Positions 9,521 through 22,518 of a stretch of 64,000 bases of DNA are shown here, piece by piece. The DNA is taken from positions 30,381 to 94,380 of the forward strand of contig JAKUCV010001034.1 in the NCBI GenBank assembly GCA_028386065.3. Reading direction: 5' to 3'. Each line of letters opens with the position of its first letter. The stretch's first letter is position 1. The notes below the pieces were generated by a model. It saw nothing but the letters and a program-made list of their open reading frames with translations, had not been told where the DNA came from and ran no database searches. The stretch comes from Turnera subulata (Eukaryota; Streptophyta; Magnoliopsida; Malpighiales; Passifloraceae). The translations under genes and the position numbers were made by a program.

Positions 9521-12500
9521 TGTAACGCCCCGATTTTTTCATAATTTATTTTATGAAATTTTTATTCCAATTTTACCCTTGAGATATTTTGGAGTTTTAG
9601 TCCAGAAATTAACTCTTTTCCTTAAAATTATTTCTTTAATCAAGGTTCCAACAGTTATTTCGGTGTTCGTTTGGTTTTAATCAGGTTTTGGAGTTGGCAA
9701 TTAAGCTTTAATGTAGTTTTTATAAAAACTACGTCTTTTTGGGAGCTTCAAGGTATAAAACTCAAGAAGGCTCACGCGTTGACCAAGGGAGTAAGGGCGC
9801 GTTGACCAGGGGTGGAAGAGAGTTGAAACGACGCCGTTTCGCTGACGAGGAAACCCTAGGATTAACCTAGGTATATAAGCTTCTCTTATTCTCTCTCTTC
9901 TTACTTCCTCCTCTCTTCTCCTTTCTTTTCCGAGCCGGCTGCGCATCCACCTTTTTTCTCTTTGTTTTCTTCTCCTTCCTCTTGACGACGAAGCGCCGCC
10001 GCCGCCGCCGCCCGTTTCTCTAATTCTCCAACTCACCTTTCCAACTGCGCCGCGTGTTGGTGTGATGTCATCTCCGTCATCTATGTCCGCGAAAAGGGAG
10101 GAGTTGCACGCGGTGGGCTTGAGGCGGAGAACCCAATGTCCTTCTCGGGTTGATGAAGTGGGACGGAACTCGGTGCGTGGAATCGGGAATCACGTCGAGT
10201 AAGCTGCCGATTCTTGCTTTGTTCTCCTTGGATGGTTTTTAATTCATGTGTTTTGCTGGCTCGAGACGGTGGTGTCGTGTTGTTGTACCGGCGGTGGTTG
10301 TGGCGTCAGGTGGTGGTGCTCGAATTCTATGCTAGTTCTCTGGGCAGTGGATTCTTGGCTCGGATCTATTGTTATTCCACAGATCCGAGGCCTTGGTGGT
10401 TTGATCTTGTGCTTATTGGAGTTTCAAGTGTCGTGGTATCGTTTTGGAGTCTGTGTGTATTTCCGGCGAGGCGATGACCGGATTCCGGCGGGTTGAGGTT
10501 TCTCCGGTGTTCAGATTCCTGTTCCGGCGAGACGGTTCGTGATTTTGGCATTTAACGCTAATTTTCCAGATGTAATAATGTGATTAAATTTTGTACACGG
10601 CATGTAACATTAATTCCGAATTGGATTATGTACTAAATTGAGTGTATTAGAAACCGAGAGTGGTGAGTGAGTAGCACGTGGCCGGTTTGTCTGATGCGAG
10701 TAGAACCACTAGGACGGTAACTCGGGCTCGGGTAAAATCCTTAAACGGGAGTTAGACTAAATTGGGCCTTGGCCCAGTAATAAAATATTATGACCATTAT
10801 AACATATGGACTTGAAATAAGTGGACTTAAAGCCCAAGGACTTCTAAGGTTTATAGCGGGCTTAATGATATCGGCTTTAGGCCCGAGATTGTTGTGAGTT
10901 GGTAACGGATTAGTGGTATGGGCTTTAAGACCGGGATTAAGGTTTTGGTCTTAGTTGGGCTTTAAGCCCGTGAACCTTAGGCCCGTGACTTGGAGATGTA
11001 GTTTTGGTGAGTAGAAGTGGACTAGTTGGGTTGGATTTAACCCACGGTTGTATTGCACAAGCATGCATAATTTATTTATTGTTGAATATCTTTGTGAGAT
11101 ATGGTGTCTATGTGTATAGGCACGAGACATAATTCAGGAGCGGCTGGTACTAGTGGTGGACAGACAGAGCGCCATCAGAGCTGAGGTGACTCTATAAGAC
11201 TTATATACCTGTATGCGAATACTTGTTGGTATGGTTAGGTAGTACTGCTTGCTGAGTATGCTTCATACTGTTGATTGTGTTGTGTACCTGGTTGTTTATG
11301 TGCTGGATTGCCATGACAATAAATATGTGCTGTTTTGCCATGTGATTCTCCTATGAGCTGTTATTGCCATGCTTGTGATATATGATGTCTTGCTATATAA
11401 TGTTTATTGTGAGCTTTAGGCTCTGTTTAGAGAACCTCTGTTATGGTACACAACTTAGATACGACTTGAGGTGGCACCTATACAATTTCATAATTGGCAA
11501 CATAACGTACCTGAATAATTAATAAGTTCTACTGTGGGGCTGTTGACCGGTAGCACCGAGAGGGAAGAGAGGGTACCCCTCGGGTCCTGTTATTATAGTG
11601 AATTGTATTCAAAGAGACGGCGGCGAGGGAATTGTTGGGTATACCCTCGGTTTTTATATTAGTGAGAGTACCCCTCACAGAGCTGGCACCTTGGGGATTT
11701 GTCGGGTGTACCCCTTGGTTATTTGTTATTATCATCCATTTCTTTTGGTTGGAGCACCCCTCACAGAGCTGGCGACTTGGGGACTGACGGGTGTGCCCCA
11801 AGATTTTTGTATTATAATTTCTTTGAGGAGAGCACCCCTCCTAGAGCTGTCGGCCACATGTTTGTTAGTGGTTTTCTTTGTCGGAACTTACCCATTCCGA
11901 TGTTGATATTTATACTATATACATATATGATTATATTTGGGCATATGCCCTGGGGAACTGGCCAGTTGCTACCGCGCCCGATGCACACAGTAGAGGGCCC
12001 TTAATAACTATAAGAATGTAATAACCAGATAATTCACTTAACACTTGTATGTGTGGTATTTTACACATGTTGATTGTGTGTGTATACTTGGGCTCGTAGA
12101 CTTACTCACCCTACGAGCTTGTCTTCGTATGCCTATATATTTGTCTTATATTGTACATTAAGTAGGCGACTCATATAAATCGCCACCGTGGTTTTACAGA
12201 TCCATAGTTGCTTGCTGATAGTTTTCTTCCACATCAAGTTTTGGACTTCTTCCTCTCAGCAGGTAGCCGTGTTCTCTTCCTGGCAGATCCATAGTTTGAC
12301 ACTGCATATGATTACGCTTGTCATTGACTATTTCTTTATTTTCCGCTGCATAATTATTTTCGAGATGTGGATTTGATTTACTTTGGATTTAGGTCATTGT
12401 TATTCCGGTTGATTTGCCGGTGGTTGTTTTGGCTGGTTGAGCCTGTTTATAGTTTGGTCATTATTACATCCCGATGTTTATTTCTTGATGAATATTGTTA

Positions 12501-12620
12501 TTTGGGATTTTGAGATATTATTACACATAGAATTTTGGCATCCCTGGACTAAAGGGCGTTTTGGTCATTTCGTATCTATTTATGTTTTGGTATAATTGTT
12601 TCTAGGATGCGGTCGTTTCA
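9521..12620 (+). repeat. 3' LTR of the nested chromovirus
   Basis: Runs from TGTAACGCCC to GGTCGTTTCA and matches the 5' LTR over its whole length with scattered substitutions and a few indels. It keeps the TATA box at 9872-9878. The target duplication GATGG follows. Confidence 0.93.
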
Positions 12621-12625
12621 GATGG

Positions 12626-13518
12626 TTCTAAAATGCCTTGGTTTATGACCTGTATTTATGCGCCCTCGGTCAGACAACAAAAAAATTTATTTTGGCATGA
12701 TCTTAGGCCTTTACGGCCGGTGGGGAATGAAGCTTGGATTCTTGTTGGAGACTTCGACTCCATTGTGGTTAGTAGTGAAAAAGATGGTGGCAATTTGGTT
12801 CGGTTCTCTCAAGTCAGAGACTTCTCTAATTTCCTCCAAGATATGGAGCTAATGGACTTAGGCTTTACGGGTACCCCTTTCACCTGGACGAACAGACGCA
12901 CTAGAGAGGCAAACATCACTGCACGGATTGACAGGGGGTAGGGAATGTTGCTTGGAGGATGCTATTCCCTGATGCAAGCATTGTCCATGAAACTCTTGTT
13001 GGTTCGGATCATCGACCACTTGTTCTCCTATTATCACAGAAGGGTGCAGCTTTCAAGAGGCTATTCAGGTTCGAGCGTGCATGGTTGGAAGATTCGCACT
13101 GCCCAGACATTGTTAACATGGCATGGGTTGCGAACACTAATGGATCCAAACAATATCGCACGGTGTTCATACTGAAAAATACAAAGAGGTTACTGATACA
13201 GTGGTTCTGGAAATCACAGCAAAATGCTCGTAAACAGATCAATGACCTGCTGAAATCCCTTGACTCCCTGCATGACATTCCCTATACGGTGGATGTCCAG
13301 GGAAGGGAGATGATGATTGTTAATGATTTAGAAGCAGTTTGGCATAGGGAAGAAATGTTCTGGCAGCAGAGATCCCGGATAAAATGGCTGGCCTACGGAG
13401 ATAAAAACACCTCCTTTTTTCATGCTACAACTATACAAAGGAGGGAAAGGAATAGGCTGACTAGAATTAAAAATGTGGAGGAGAGTGGCTGGAAAGCCCA
13501 GAAGAGATTGAGGCAGGT
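12626..13518 (+). pseudogene. LINE ORF2, rest of the endonuclease and linker
   Basis: The endonuclease resumes with SKMPWFMTCIYA, VGDFDSI (catalytic Asp region) and GFTGTPFTWTNRR. A frameshift near 12940 leads to SDHRPLVLLL, which carries the catalytic His, in another frame. The linker runs on through WLAYGDKNTSFFHATT, typical of plant L1 ORF2 before the RT domain. A second frameshift lies near 13510. Confidence 0.9.
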
Positions 13519-13521
13519 ATA

Positions 13522-14559
13522 ATGGTGTACTTCCAGGCTATGTATGATTCCAACAATCCATTGTGGCCACCTGCTCTGGATAATCTCATCCCAAAACTTT
13601 TCACTGATGACATGAATGCACTGTTGCTGAGGCATGTCACCGAAGATGAGGTTAAATTGGCCACCTTCTCAATGGGGGCTTCCAAGGCTCCAGGCCTTGA
13701 CGGGTTTCAAGGATTATTTTTCCAACGTTTCTGGTCCATGCTAAAATCTAATATTTGTGCTGTTGTACATGCTTTCTTTTCATCTGGTTTCTTGTTGAAA
13801 GAGCTAAATAGGACCTTTATCAGTCTTATTCCTAAGATCACTGTACCAGATGAGATAAGTCATTTTCGACCTATTGGCTTGTGTAATTACCTGTACAAAA
13901 TTATTTCCAAACTTTGTGTAAACAGGTTGAAGATCTTTTTGTCGAAGATTGTATTGCACACACAAGCGGCCTTTGTCCCGGAAAGGTGCAACCAAGACAA
14001 CATTGTAATCGCACATGAGGTATTTCAATCCCTCAAATGCTGCAAAAAAGGACCAAAGCGGAGTATGGCCATTAAACTTGACGTTTCCAAGGCATACGAT
14101 CGCCATGAATGGGGCTTCTTGGAAAATATTTTCTCTAATGCATGGACTCTTCTCATGCTTCAGTGTGTAACTACATGCACATACCAGATTCTTATCAATG
14201 GCAAACCATCTGAGCCCGTCCACCCAAAGAGGGGTTTAAGGCAAGGGGACCTTTTTTCCCCTTACCTATTCATTCTTGCTTCAGAGGCTCTTGCCTACAT
14301 GCTTATGTCTGCGAATGCGCAGGGACAAATATCTGGGTATAGGCTGAACAGGTGCTGCCCAATTATCACTCACATCTTTTATGCTGACGACACTCTCATA
14401 TTCGAGTCAGCAAGCTTACATGAGGCACAAGAAATATGGAGGGTGATTGAGGAATATAGCGATGTCTCTGGCCAAGATATAAATTTGGAAAAATCAAATC
14501 TTTTCTTCAGTGCGAACACGCCAAGACATATCCAAGAACAAATCAGTGCTTTCTTTTAG
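13522..14559 (+). pseudogene. LINE ORF2 reverse transcriptase domain
   Basis: A 345-codon open stretch with RT blocks in order: KAPGLDGFQGLFFQRFW, LIPKITVPDEISHFRPIGLC, KLDVSKAYDR, GLRQGDLFSPYLFIL and HIFYADDTLIF, the YADD catalytic box. The domain itself is open but lies between frameshifts and ends at a TAG at 14557-14559, so it could not be made as part of a full ORF2. Confidence 0.93.
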
Positions 14560-14642
14560 ATTAAGGTGGCAATAGATGGTGGCTCTTATTTGGACCTTCC
14601 CTCCCCCATTGGGGTCGGTCCAAAGTCCAAGCCACTAGATTT

Positions 14643-15815
14643 TTGGAGGATCGAGTTCGCATGAAAATTGATTCATGGAAGCAAAAGTTGCTATCATTGG
14701 CTAGGCATGAAGTTATGTTAAAAGCAGTGTTGACTGCAATACCAACCTATTTTAAGATGGTCTTTAAATTGCCCAAGGCATCTATGCAGCGAATTCAAAG
14801 CTTAATGGCAAATTTTTTCTGGACACAAGAGGCTGATGGTGGGAAAATACACTGGATCAAGTGGGAGACCATTGCATCTCCAAAGGATGATGGGGACCTT
14901 GGCGTGAGAGATTTGGAGATCTTCAATGTGTAACTTCTTGCCAGACAATTCTGGCGCCTTTTCTCCAGCCCAAATTCTCTATGGGCCCAAATCTTGAAGG
15001 GGAAATATTTCCCACGTACTGATTGTTGGAGAGCAAAAAAAGGCCAGCGCAACTCTTGGTTATGGGCAAGCCAACTTGAGGGCAGAGAGCTATTGCACCA
15101 GGGTGTGAGATGGCATATTAGAGACGGCAAGTCTGTTATGATATGGCAGTATAAATGGCTGCTTAGTGCTCCTTTCACTATCACATCCACGCATCCCCCT
15201 GGCCAAGATTTTAGGTCAGTCTCATCTCTTTTACTTGGTGATGGGAGGCACTGGAACATCATGGAGCTGAGAAAACTGTTCACCAACCAAGAGATTGATG
15301 CCATTAAACAAATCACGCCTGCAGTGGGGGTAGATGACAGATTTCTCTGGCATTACCATCCCTCGGGTGACTACACAGTGAGGTCTGGTTACAGAAAGTT
15401 GATGTCTGATAAATGCCAATTACCTGCTCGCTCTCTTCCGTCATCCTCCTCCCCACACACTACCATGGCATGGAAATTTATCTGGCAACTTAATGTTGAC
15501 CCAAAACTGCAACACTTCATGTGGAGGCTACTGCACAACAGCCTTGCCGTACAGGTTAACTTGCAAAGGCGAGGCATCTCCATTGACATCCTATGCCCAG
15601 AACCTGAATCTGCAGCTCATATGCTGCTCTTTTATGACCATGCCCAAGCAACATGGTTTGCTTCTGAACTGTGTTATAAGCCATCATCTGTGAGATTTTC
15701 CTCGATTTTTGAGTGGTGGATTGCATGGACAGAGGTTCTGCAAGGTACGGACAGGCTCTCTTTGCTAAGGAAATTATTATTTACTCTTGGAATATTTGGA
15801 AAGCACGGAATCTGA
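14643..15815 (+). pseudogene. LINE ORF2 thumb/linker and zinc-binding RT-associated domain
   Basis: Fragments in two frames. First is RVRMKIDSWKQKLLSLARHE to about 14932, then a stop and shift. Next is a frame from 14994 containing FLWHYHPSGDYTVRSGY and WKFIWQLNVDPKLQHFMWRL, the hallmark of the zf-RVT domain that follows plant L1 reverse transcriptases. Confidence 0.85.
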
Positions 15816-15920
15816 AGATTTTTGAAAATAAGAAGCCAACCCCAAGTGTTACGCTGGACTTTGCGCAAGCGCAAATTCAGCAGGATGCTGCTACAAAACT
15901 GCCAGTAGCAGAATTATTTT

Positions 15921-16442
15921 GTGCAAACCACTGAACCATCTAATTTGAGCAGCAGCTGGATTCCTCCTCCCTTGGGGACGATCAAGATTAATTGCGATGC
16001 TTATTTTATAGAACCAAATCAGCCAGCAGGAGTGGGCTTTGTATGCAGAGATCATCAGGGTCATATGATTGATGGAGGTTTATGGATTGTTAATTGTTTA
16101 TCCTTCACGGTTGCAGAAGCAATGGCCATTAGAGAGGCGGTCCTCCTAGCCATTGCTAGAGACTTCTCCAAAGTCTACATCAAGACCGACTCTAAAATTG
16201 TGATGGATGCTCTCAAATTTCCTGCCTCTTCCCCATACCTCATCAAATCTATTGTTACTGATGTATTGTATGTTGTTGGTTCTAGAAACTTTTCATTTGG
16301 TTATTGTAAAAGGCACGCCAATACTGTGGCGGACTGGGTAGCAAAGGCAGCAAGGACAAGGCAATCCCCACCCCACTGGGTATTGGCCCCTCCTACCGCG
16401 CTACAAAAACTTTTGTACCCGGATTCTATTGCTTTCCAATGA
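15921..16442 (+). pseudogene. LINE ORF2 C-terminal RNase H
   Basis: An open frame with INCDAYF (first Asp), EAMAIREA (Glu), IKTDSKIVMDAL (second Asp) and NTVADWVAKAA (last Asp), the RVT_3 type RNase H that ends plant L1 ORF2. The frame ends at 16442, about 20 bp before the poly-A run. Confidence 0.9.
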
Positions 16443-16468
16443 ATTGCCTTCTTACTGACCAAAAAAAA

Positions 16469-16482
16469 ACTCTTTCTGTGAC
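16469..16482. repeat. LINE target-site duplication, right copy
   Basis: Exact second copy of ACTCTTTCTGTGAC following the poly-A at 16461-16469. Confidence 0.9.
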
Positions 16483-16635
16483 CAAGGAAAGCATCGCGGG
16501 GTCCTTTTTGCTTGTCACTTTATATTTCTCGGTTTCTTCTTGGCTGTATTAGTTTCACTTGTACTGTTTTTTCTTTTTTTTACATGATGATCGATATATA
16601 TGGATTCCTGGTCCTCGTTTGTACTAATTATTCTC

Positions 16636-16893
16636 GGAATAAAGTGTTTTTTTCATCCTTGTATTAGACCTCAAAGTTGGAAGTCATCCCTCTATTAGAT
16701 TTTGGCTTGTTTTCATCCCTCTATTTGTGAATTTTGTCGTATTTTCATCCTTGTGTTCGACTTTTTGGCCTATTTAGAGGGATGAAAACAAGCCAAAACC
16801 CATAGACAGAGAGATGAAAATAGACCAAAACCAATACAAGGATGACTTTCAACTTTATGGTCTAACACAATGATGAAAAAAAGGCTATAATCC
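16636..16893. mobile_element. Mutator-like MITE, 258 bp
   Basis: The two ends are inverted copies of each other over about 60 bp. The left end starts GGAATAAAGTGTTTTTTTC and the right end, read on the other strand, starts GGATTATAGCCTTTTTTTC. Both continue through TCAT-CCTTGT-TTAGACC and AGTTG-AAGTCATCC. The flanks are an exact 10-bp direct repeat, AATTATTCTC, at 16626-16635 and 16894-16903. A 10-bp duplication with long G-starting terminal repeats points to the Mutator superfamily. There is no coding capacity. Confidence 0.85.
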
Positions 16894-16903
16894 AATTATT
16901 CTC

Positions 16904-18060
16904 CCGTCATCATAACCAGCCTTATTGATAAGATACCTGAGTAGAGCCACATATGGTTGGATCGTAAGTAAGTTGAGCTGAAAGATGTTTAGGGCTACCA
17001 GCTTTGAGGATGATAAATTGTATCAACAGTTCGAGGATTTTTTGTACCTGTAACGTACCGCGTAAGGAATTGTTACTGGTATTCTCTACATGGTCTTATA
17101 TGCGCAAGTGATTGTGTAATGCTTAACATTTTGACTTGTCCCGGTGGAAGAGTAAAACTGTGTCTCCAAAAAAGAAGTTACGAAGGCCACCACCATCCTT
17201 ATTGTTAGTAGTCCAGTTCCATTCTCTATCTAGCGTTTTCTCAGTATTTGCCATATTTAGGATCTGATGATGAAAATTGTTTTTTTTTTTGTAATATGAA
17301 ATTAATGAAAATCATTAACGGAGAAGATTACACTTAAGCAAATTCATTAGAGAGAGAAGCTGGATTTTAAAACTTGGGAAAGAAATAGTTGGATTAACTT
17401 TGATCTGCAAAAGGTGGAGAGATGATGGGCTTTTTCTTCTAATTCTTTTGTGGTATACTATTAGATTGATGATTCGTTAAAGTCAGGATTTGGGCGAGTG
17501 GGGGGAACGAACCTGTTTCTGTCCCTTTTAAGAACAAAGCTAGTGCGGGCTCGTTCCTCCAATAACTTCACCTCCTTGTTTTGCCCAAGCTATACACATA
17601 GGCCAAGTCTGCCATAGATAGATTGGGGCGAACTAGGCATCTCAAACGCCACTAGCCCACTTAGTATCTGGTCATGACCTTTTTTTCTTTTTTGAGCCGA
17701 GATAAACATATTCCATAGTCGTGACTTTTCAGTTATCATTGCTACTAACCATCGATATCACAGTTATAGCAGCAGCAACTATTTCGCGCCAAGCATTATT
17801 ACAGCACGGCGTAGAATGAATGAGTTGGTACTGGTTGGTGATGCAACTTGCTTTTAATAACCAATTATGACTCCAAAAACTAGGAAGACAAGAAACGGAA
17901 AAGCTACTCACGTATTCATTTGCTTTGCAAAAATATTACAAATGCCTATAATGTCATACAAAGATCTTTGCAATCCAATTCGGCCCCCCAAGAAAGAAAC
18001 AAGATGGAAAGGAATCAGAATGAGAAACATACATAACTTTAGCATGCACTTCTATTCTGC
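16904..18060. other. Intergenic sequence downstream of fimbrin
   Basis: No gene is supported. It will include the fimbrin 3' UTR near its right end. Short poly-T tracts occur near 17280 and 17680; nothing else was recognised. Confidence 0.5.
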
Positions 18061-21000
18061 TTATAGATTCCCATTCTCCTCTATAGACGACTCGGAGGCA
18101 GAATCATCCAACGTTGAATTTGATGTGGTCTCGCTATCTGATGTTCCGGATGGTTTATCTTGAACGGGTTGTTTCAAGAACCAATACATAATGCTTGCAG
18201 TCAACGTAAGGATCATCTTTTGATTCACCTGCAAAATGTTAACAGTCCATTCACATCTACTTTTGGGTTTTCTCTGAAACAAGCAGACATTCTAGGCAAC
18301 ATTTGACTGAATTTTCTGAAGAAGAAAATTAGCAACACTAGAAATCTGTTGATACAAGCAACGAAAAAATAGTACCTCGGTTATGTCTTCAGGAAGCAAA
18401 AATATCGTGCATCCTAGCTTTCTTGCGATACTAATGATATATGTAGCATTCATCTTCTTCTGCTCATCTGCAAATCCTCCCAAGTTTCATGGATCAATAA
18501 GTTTATGTTATAAGATTATTCCAATATATAGTTTTAATGGACTCAGAGCAACTAAGAGAAAGAGGACCATACTAATAACGATCATCATAAGAATGGAAAA
18601 AAGCATACCCGTTACTCCTTTTGTTACGAGACTCCAGTTTACTGCTCTAGGCTGAACAGCACTAAGGAGCTCAAGGAAAAAAACGCCATCGGACAAACTT
18701 TTATCCTGTAACATATAGATACAAAAACATTATCATAATTTTGTTGGTTTTTTATTCTTAGAATGATTCAGGTAATCTGGAAGAAATTTTGCAATATTAA
18801 AATGTGAAATTATCTGTACGAGCTTTGAGTTTAGAGCATCGAGGATCATACCTTAAAACTCGCCATTCGACTCTGGCTTCCTGAGTCGCTCACTTTGGTA
18901 TTGGCCCACCGCAAAATATCAGTGTCAGTGATTTCCTTCCCATGTGAATGAAATCTCAAGTTCCGGAGCAGTTGGAGAATGTTATATCTCATCAGTTGCC
19001 ACAAGTAAGCTGAAAGGAACGCAAAGAAAAGAAAAACATGGCTTGAGTTAAATGCATTACTTTGAACGGTTTCATATGAAAGTTAAATCATCCAAATATG
19101 CCCATTAAGCATGATGAGCTTCATGTGACGCCCAGTACTTGTCAGATAGAGAACGTACCCAATATCAACTTCTTGTTTCCTTGAACAATGTCATTACCAG
19201 CAATGTTGACCAGAGAAAATTTTAATTGTTTTCCTAACTTTACAACTTGGTTACAGTTTTCTACTTTTCTGAAAGGCAATTTGATAGGTGGCTTATTAGC
19301 AATCTTCCAGTTGACAATCCCTGGTGACACCTTGTCAAGGGTCTCAAGTAGCACCCACCTGCAGAACAAAAAACAATGAAACCCAGATTCAAAATGAAAA
19401 TCGGAAAAGACAGACTTTAATTCAGTTTGGGGCTGTTAGAAGAACTCTCCATTTTGACAAGTTTCATACGTCAGCATATACATGAAGTCAATTCTAACAT
19501 TATGTTAACTAAATCAACACTGACCCGTTTCTGAGATCTTCAAAGACATTGTCAATGTAACTGGAATTTCCAAGACTATTGATCCAGAAGCGAAATGCTC
19601 TCTCTTCTCTAGAGATTTGAGTGTCATCTGGTAAAGTTTCAAGGAAAGATATCTGCTTTGTTTCGGTTGACAGCCCATTCCTGCAGACAAGAAGTGATGA
19701 GTAGCTTTTACAGCTTCAACTTTCTTGAGGCCACATTCTTTAATTTTTTATTGGCATCCTGTAGTCATTTAATCGAAATTCGTTGTTTGAGAAAAAAGCT
19801 CATTCTCACCTATGCTGGAAAATATGCGCAACGAATGCAAGGTTAAGATTTGGGGAACCTTCAACAATGTCTTTTGGTGTTAAGTATCTCTTACAACCCA
19901 TCCTATCTGCATGCTCAAGAACTAACTTTGCTCGTTGTAATGAATCTTTCACGGTCAATGTAGAGGGGTTACTATACTCAGGTGCGAGAACATTCAAAAG
20001 ATGAGCATAAGCCTCCGCATCCTGCATATCAGATCCAACAGTTAACATCAGCACAACTACAAGGATGGTCATTGAAAACTGCAGTACAGGCCATAAGAGC
20101 AGGCATGTCAGAAGCCGAGGCTTTGGTTTCACTGTCTAGTGACTACTAAAATAGTACTAAGTTTGCTGAACCAGAAACCCAGTACTTGCATCAGCGACTA
20201 GCCTATGATAATACTATTCAAGTTTGAGTTACCAGCCATGAACCGGTAAATATTACAGACTAACACATGTAAAACCGCTCCATGAAGATTAAAGATTTGT
20301 AGGCTTCATGTAGCAATTGTATTTTTATGGCATCACATAAGTAAGAAAATACGCATGGTTCATAACAAAGATGGAAGCTATTAGCTGCGTGATGGAACCA
20401 AAAGTTAGTCGGTATGATGCTGCTACTGATGAAACCATACATTAAAGCAACCACCAGTGTACAAAGAGCACTTCGTCATACTTGGCAATTCAAAAATTAG
20501 CCTGTTACCTTCACATCAGAAGAGAAGTTTGTGACTATCTTCTTGTATTCAGATTTCTTCAATTGGAAATTCATCCACCTCAGTAAGATCTTCTCTGGTG
20601 GTAGACTCATTAACTCTTCTACATCCTGTTTGCATAAACAAAAGAAATCAAATGGATTCAGTTTAAACAAATTTCTTTATTTATTTCAACAACTTAAGAA
20701 GAGTGAGTACCTTGCTATCATCAACTAACTCAACCAATTGAGGAGTTTTCTTCAAATTGAGATCCGCCAGTAGTTGTATCTACAATTGCACAATGAGAAG
20801 TTTAGATGTTATACACACAACAGCACAAACTGCATATTATTAGTTTTCTCATCAATATGAGTTCAAATGTTCTTTTCGTGAATCCAGAGCTCTAGAACAC
20901 TATTATTGCTCATTTTCCAATCCTTGGGCTCATAAATAGAAATTTAAAAAGTGAATTCTCATAAACTCATTAGTCGAGGAAAACATGTGTTTTAGGGAAG

Positions 21001-22518
21001 TTATAGGAAGCTTACCTTGATGATTTGTGAAATCACTCCAAGCACAAGATGGCGCTGAAATATAAACAAAGAAAGACAAGAATATTATCGTATGTTTCTG
21101 TTGCATCAAATTAATTCAAACAAATGTAACTTTCACCCACAAAATCAAGCACAACCAATAGAGGTGGTAATGCTGAATGAAGTAGGATATGGATAAGCAT
21201 CTGAGCATACCCTTCCTTCAATGAAGTCTTGAGTCCCTATATTGACCACGGTACATCCAATAGCTTTAGCAGAGTTAAGGCAAAGGGTATGGTTTTCATT
21301 CCGTTCCCAAGGATTGAGTAGCCTCTTTGTATTGATAGCCCTTTCATCAATTGTACCGGGAACAGCCACATTGATAAGCTTGCTACATCAAAGAAGAAAG
21401 CTTCAAGACCCCATTACCACCATCACAGAATCACAAAAAAAAACAACCAGTCCCAACAACACTGATAAATCAAAATTACCAAAGCAGAACTCCATCCTTG
21501 GCAATCTCAAAGAGATCATTCGTTGAAGGATCAATGGGGAGGTACTTCTTCAAGAACTCATCTTCCCCAAGGTAATTATTGATATGCGCCACATAGGACG
21601 CCTTTTCGGATTCACTGATGGTGTGGAGAAGAGTAGTGGTTGCAGCTTTAAGGAATGCAGATGAGTTCTTCGCAACACTTCCTGTTCTGGCACTAGCATG
21701 GGCATGGAGTTTCAAATATACCTACACACAAAAAAAAAAAAAAAAGGTTTAAACCCTGCCAAACATTCATCTATTGCTGAAATAATTATCCTTTCTACGC
21801 GGATAGAGGTATAATCTTGTGATGGCTTCCGGGGCCGACGTCTCAAGTTTGACTACCAGCTGCATTTGGCTTGCATCGAAATAGCAAAAGCAAAGACACA
21901 TCCAATTGGATACCAAAAACTATGCCATTTTACAGTTAATAACTAAAAAGTAACAAAATGGATTGAAAACTCTGGATCGTCGCGATCATCTATCAGGCAA
22001 CAGAGCTAATACTGGACAAGCAAAATCTTCTCGCTTACAGTAACACAAACAGAAGAGAAAGATCAAAACGGCACCGGATAAAGAAAGAATAAAAATACAT
22101 ATATCAACCGAGCTAACCTTCAAGAAGAATTCGAAATCGACCTCCTCGTTGAGGTTGCTATACAAATCTTGGATAAAAGAGGCTCTCTCTTCTTCGGTGA
22201 GATTCTCCCCCACCACTTTTAACCGCGACATCCGGGAAGCCAAGTCGCCTACCGTCAGCTTCCCGCTCTCTCTCCTCATGCTCATAAACTAAACAGATTT
22301 TTTTTTTTTTTCCAAACAAAGAAAAAATATTAGTTATAAATAATACATTTTGTATCGAGAAAAAAAAAAGATCAAATCCTTAAAAAAAAAAAAAAAAGCA
22401 GATAATCTGATCGGATTCCGGTGAAATTTACATGAGATTTTAAGCTACGGAGCTCGACTTGAGTGAACTGATTCTGGAGCCATGGATCTGATACCAGAAT
22501 TCCTACGTAACCAGACAT
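18061..22518 (-). CDS. FIM: Fimbrin (plastin), actin-bundling protein with four CH domains
   Basis: Cross-links actin filaments into bundles in the cytoplasm. I reconstructed 14 coding exons with GT-AG borders and matching phases: 22432-22518, 22118-22288, 21480-21721, 21211-21382, 21016-21054, 20711-20779, 20509-20625, 19810-20021, 19525-19680, 19159-19358, 18852-19009, 18609-18705, 18376-18467, 18061-18228. They total 1980 nt, 659 aa plus TAA. The start [15 protein letters not shown] is the conserved plant fimbrin N-terminus. Residues 1-85 hold a degenerate EF-hand-like region. The four calponin-homology domains lie at about 120-240, 267-370, 392-498 and 513-620, with family motifs such as [32 protein letters not shown] and NWSLVTKG. 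The tail after about 625 is acidic and Ser/Thr-rich. No frameshift or stop was found, so it should be functional. I did not assign it to a particular FIM paralogue. Confidence 0.96.

Larger units (their letters stand above)
1669..12620 (+). mobile_element. Ty3/gypsy chromovirus (Tekay/Del-like) nested in the LINE
   Basis: Two long LTRs (1669-4794 and 9521-12620, both TG...CA) flank a 4.7 kb internal region in the order gag, protease, reverse transcriptase, RNase H, integrase, chromodomain. The LTR length of about 3.1 kb, the pol order and the C-terminal chromodomain fit the Tekay/Del chromoviruses. The copy is defective, with at least four frameshifts and many stops. The LTRs differ by scattered substitutions and several indels, so insertion was not recent. 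Confidence 0.95.
944..16468 (+). mobile_element. 5'-truncated L1-type LINE, split by a nested chromovirus
   Basis: A non-LTR retrotransposon in the order end of ORF1, endonuclease, reverse transcriptase, zinc-binding RT-associated domain, RNase H, then a short poly-A run at 16461-16469. It is bounded by a 13-14 bp target duplication. Removing the nested LTR element leaves about 4.6 kb of LINE. The left end falls inside ORF1, so the copy was 5'-truncated on insertion, as is usual for L1. ORF2 is broken by frameshifts near 12940, 13510 and 14560 and a stop near 14932, so it is dead. The RNase H domain at the C-terminus is typical of plant L1 lineages. Confidence 0.92.
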
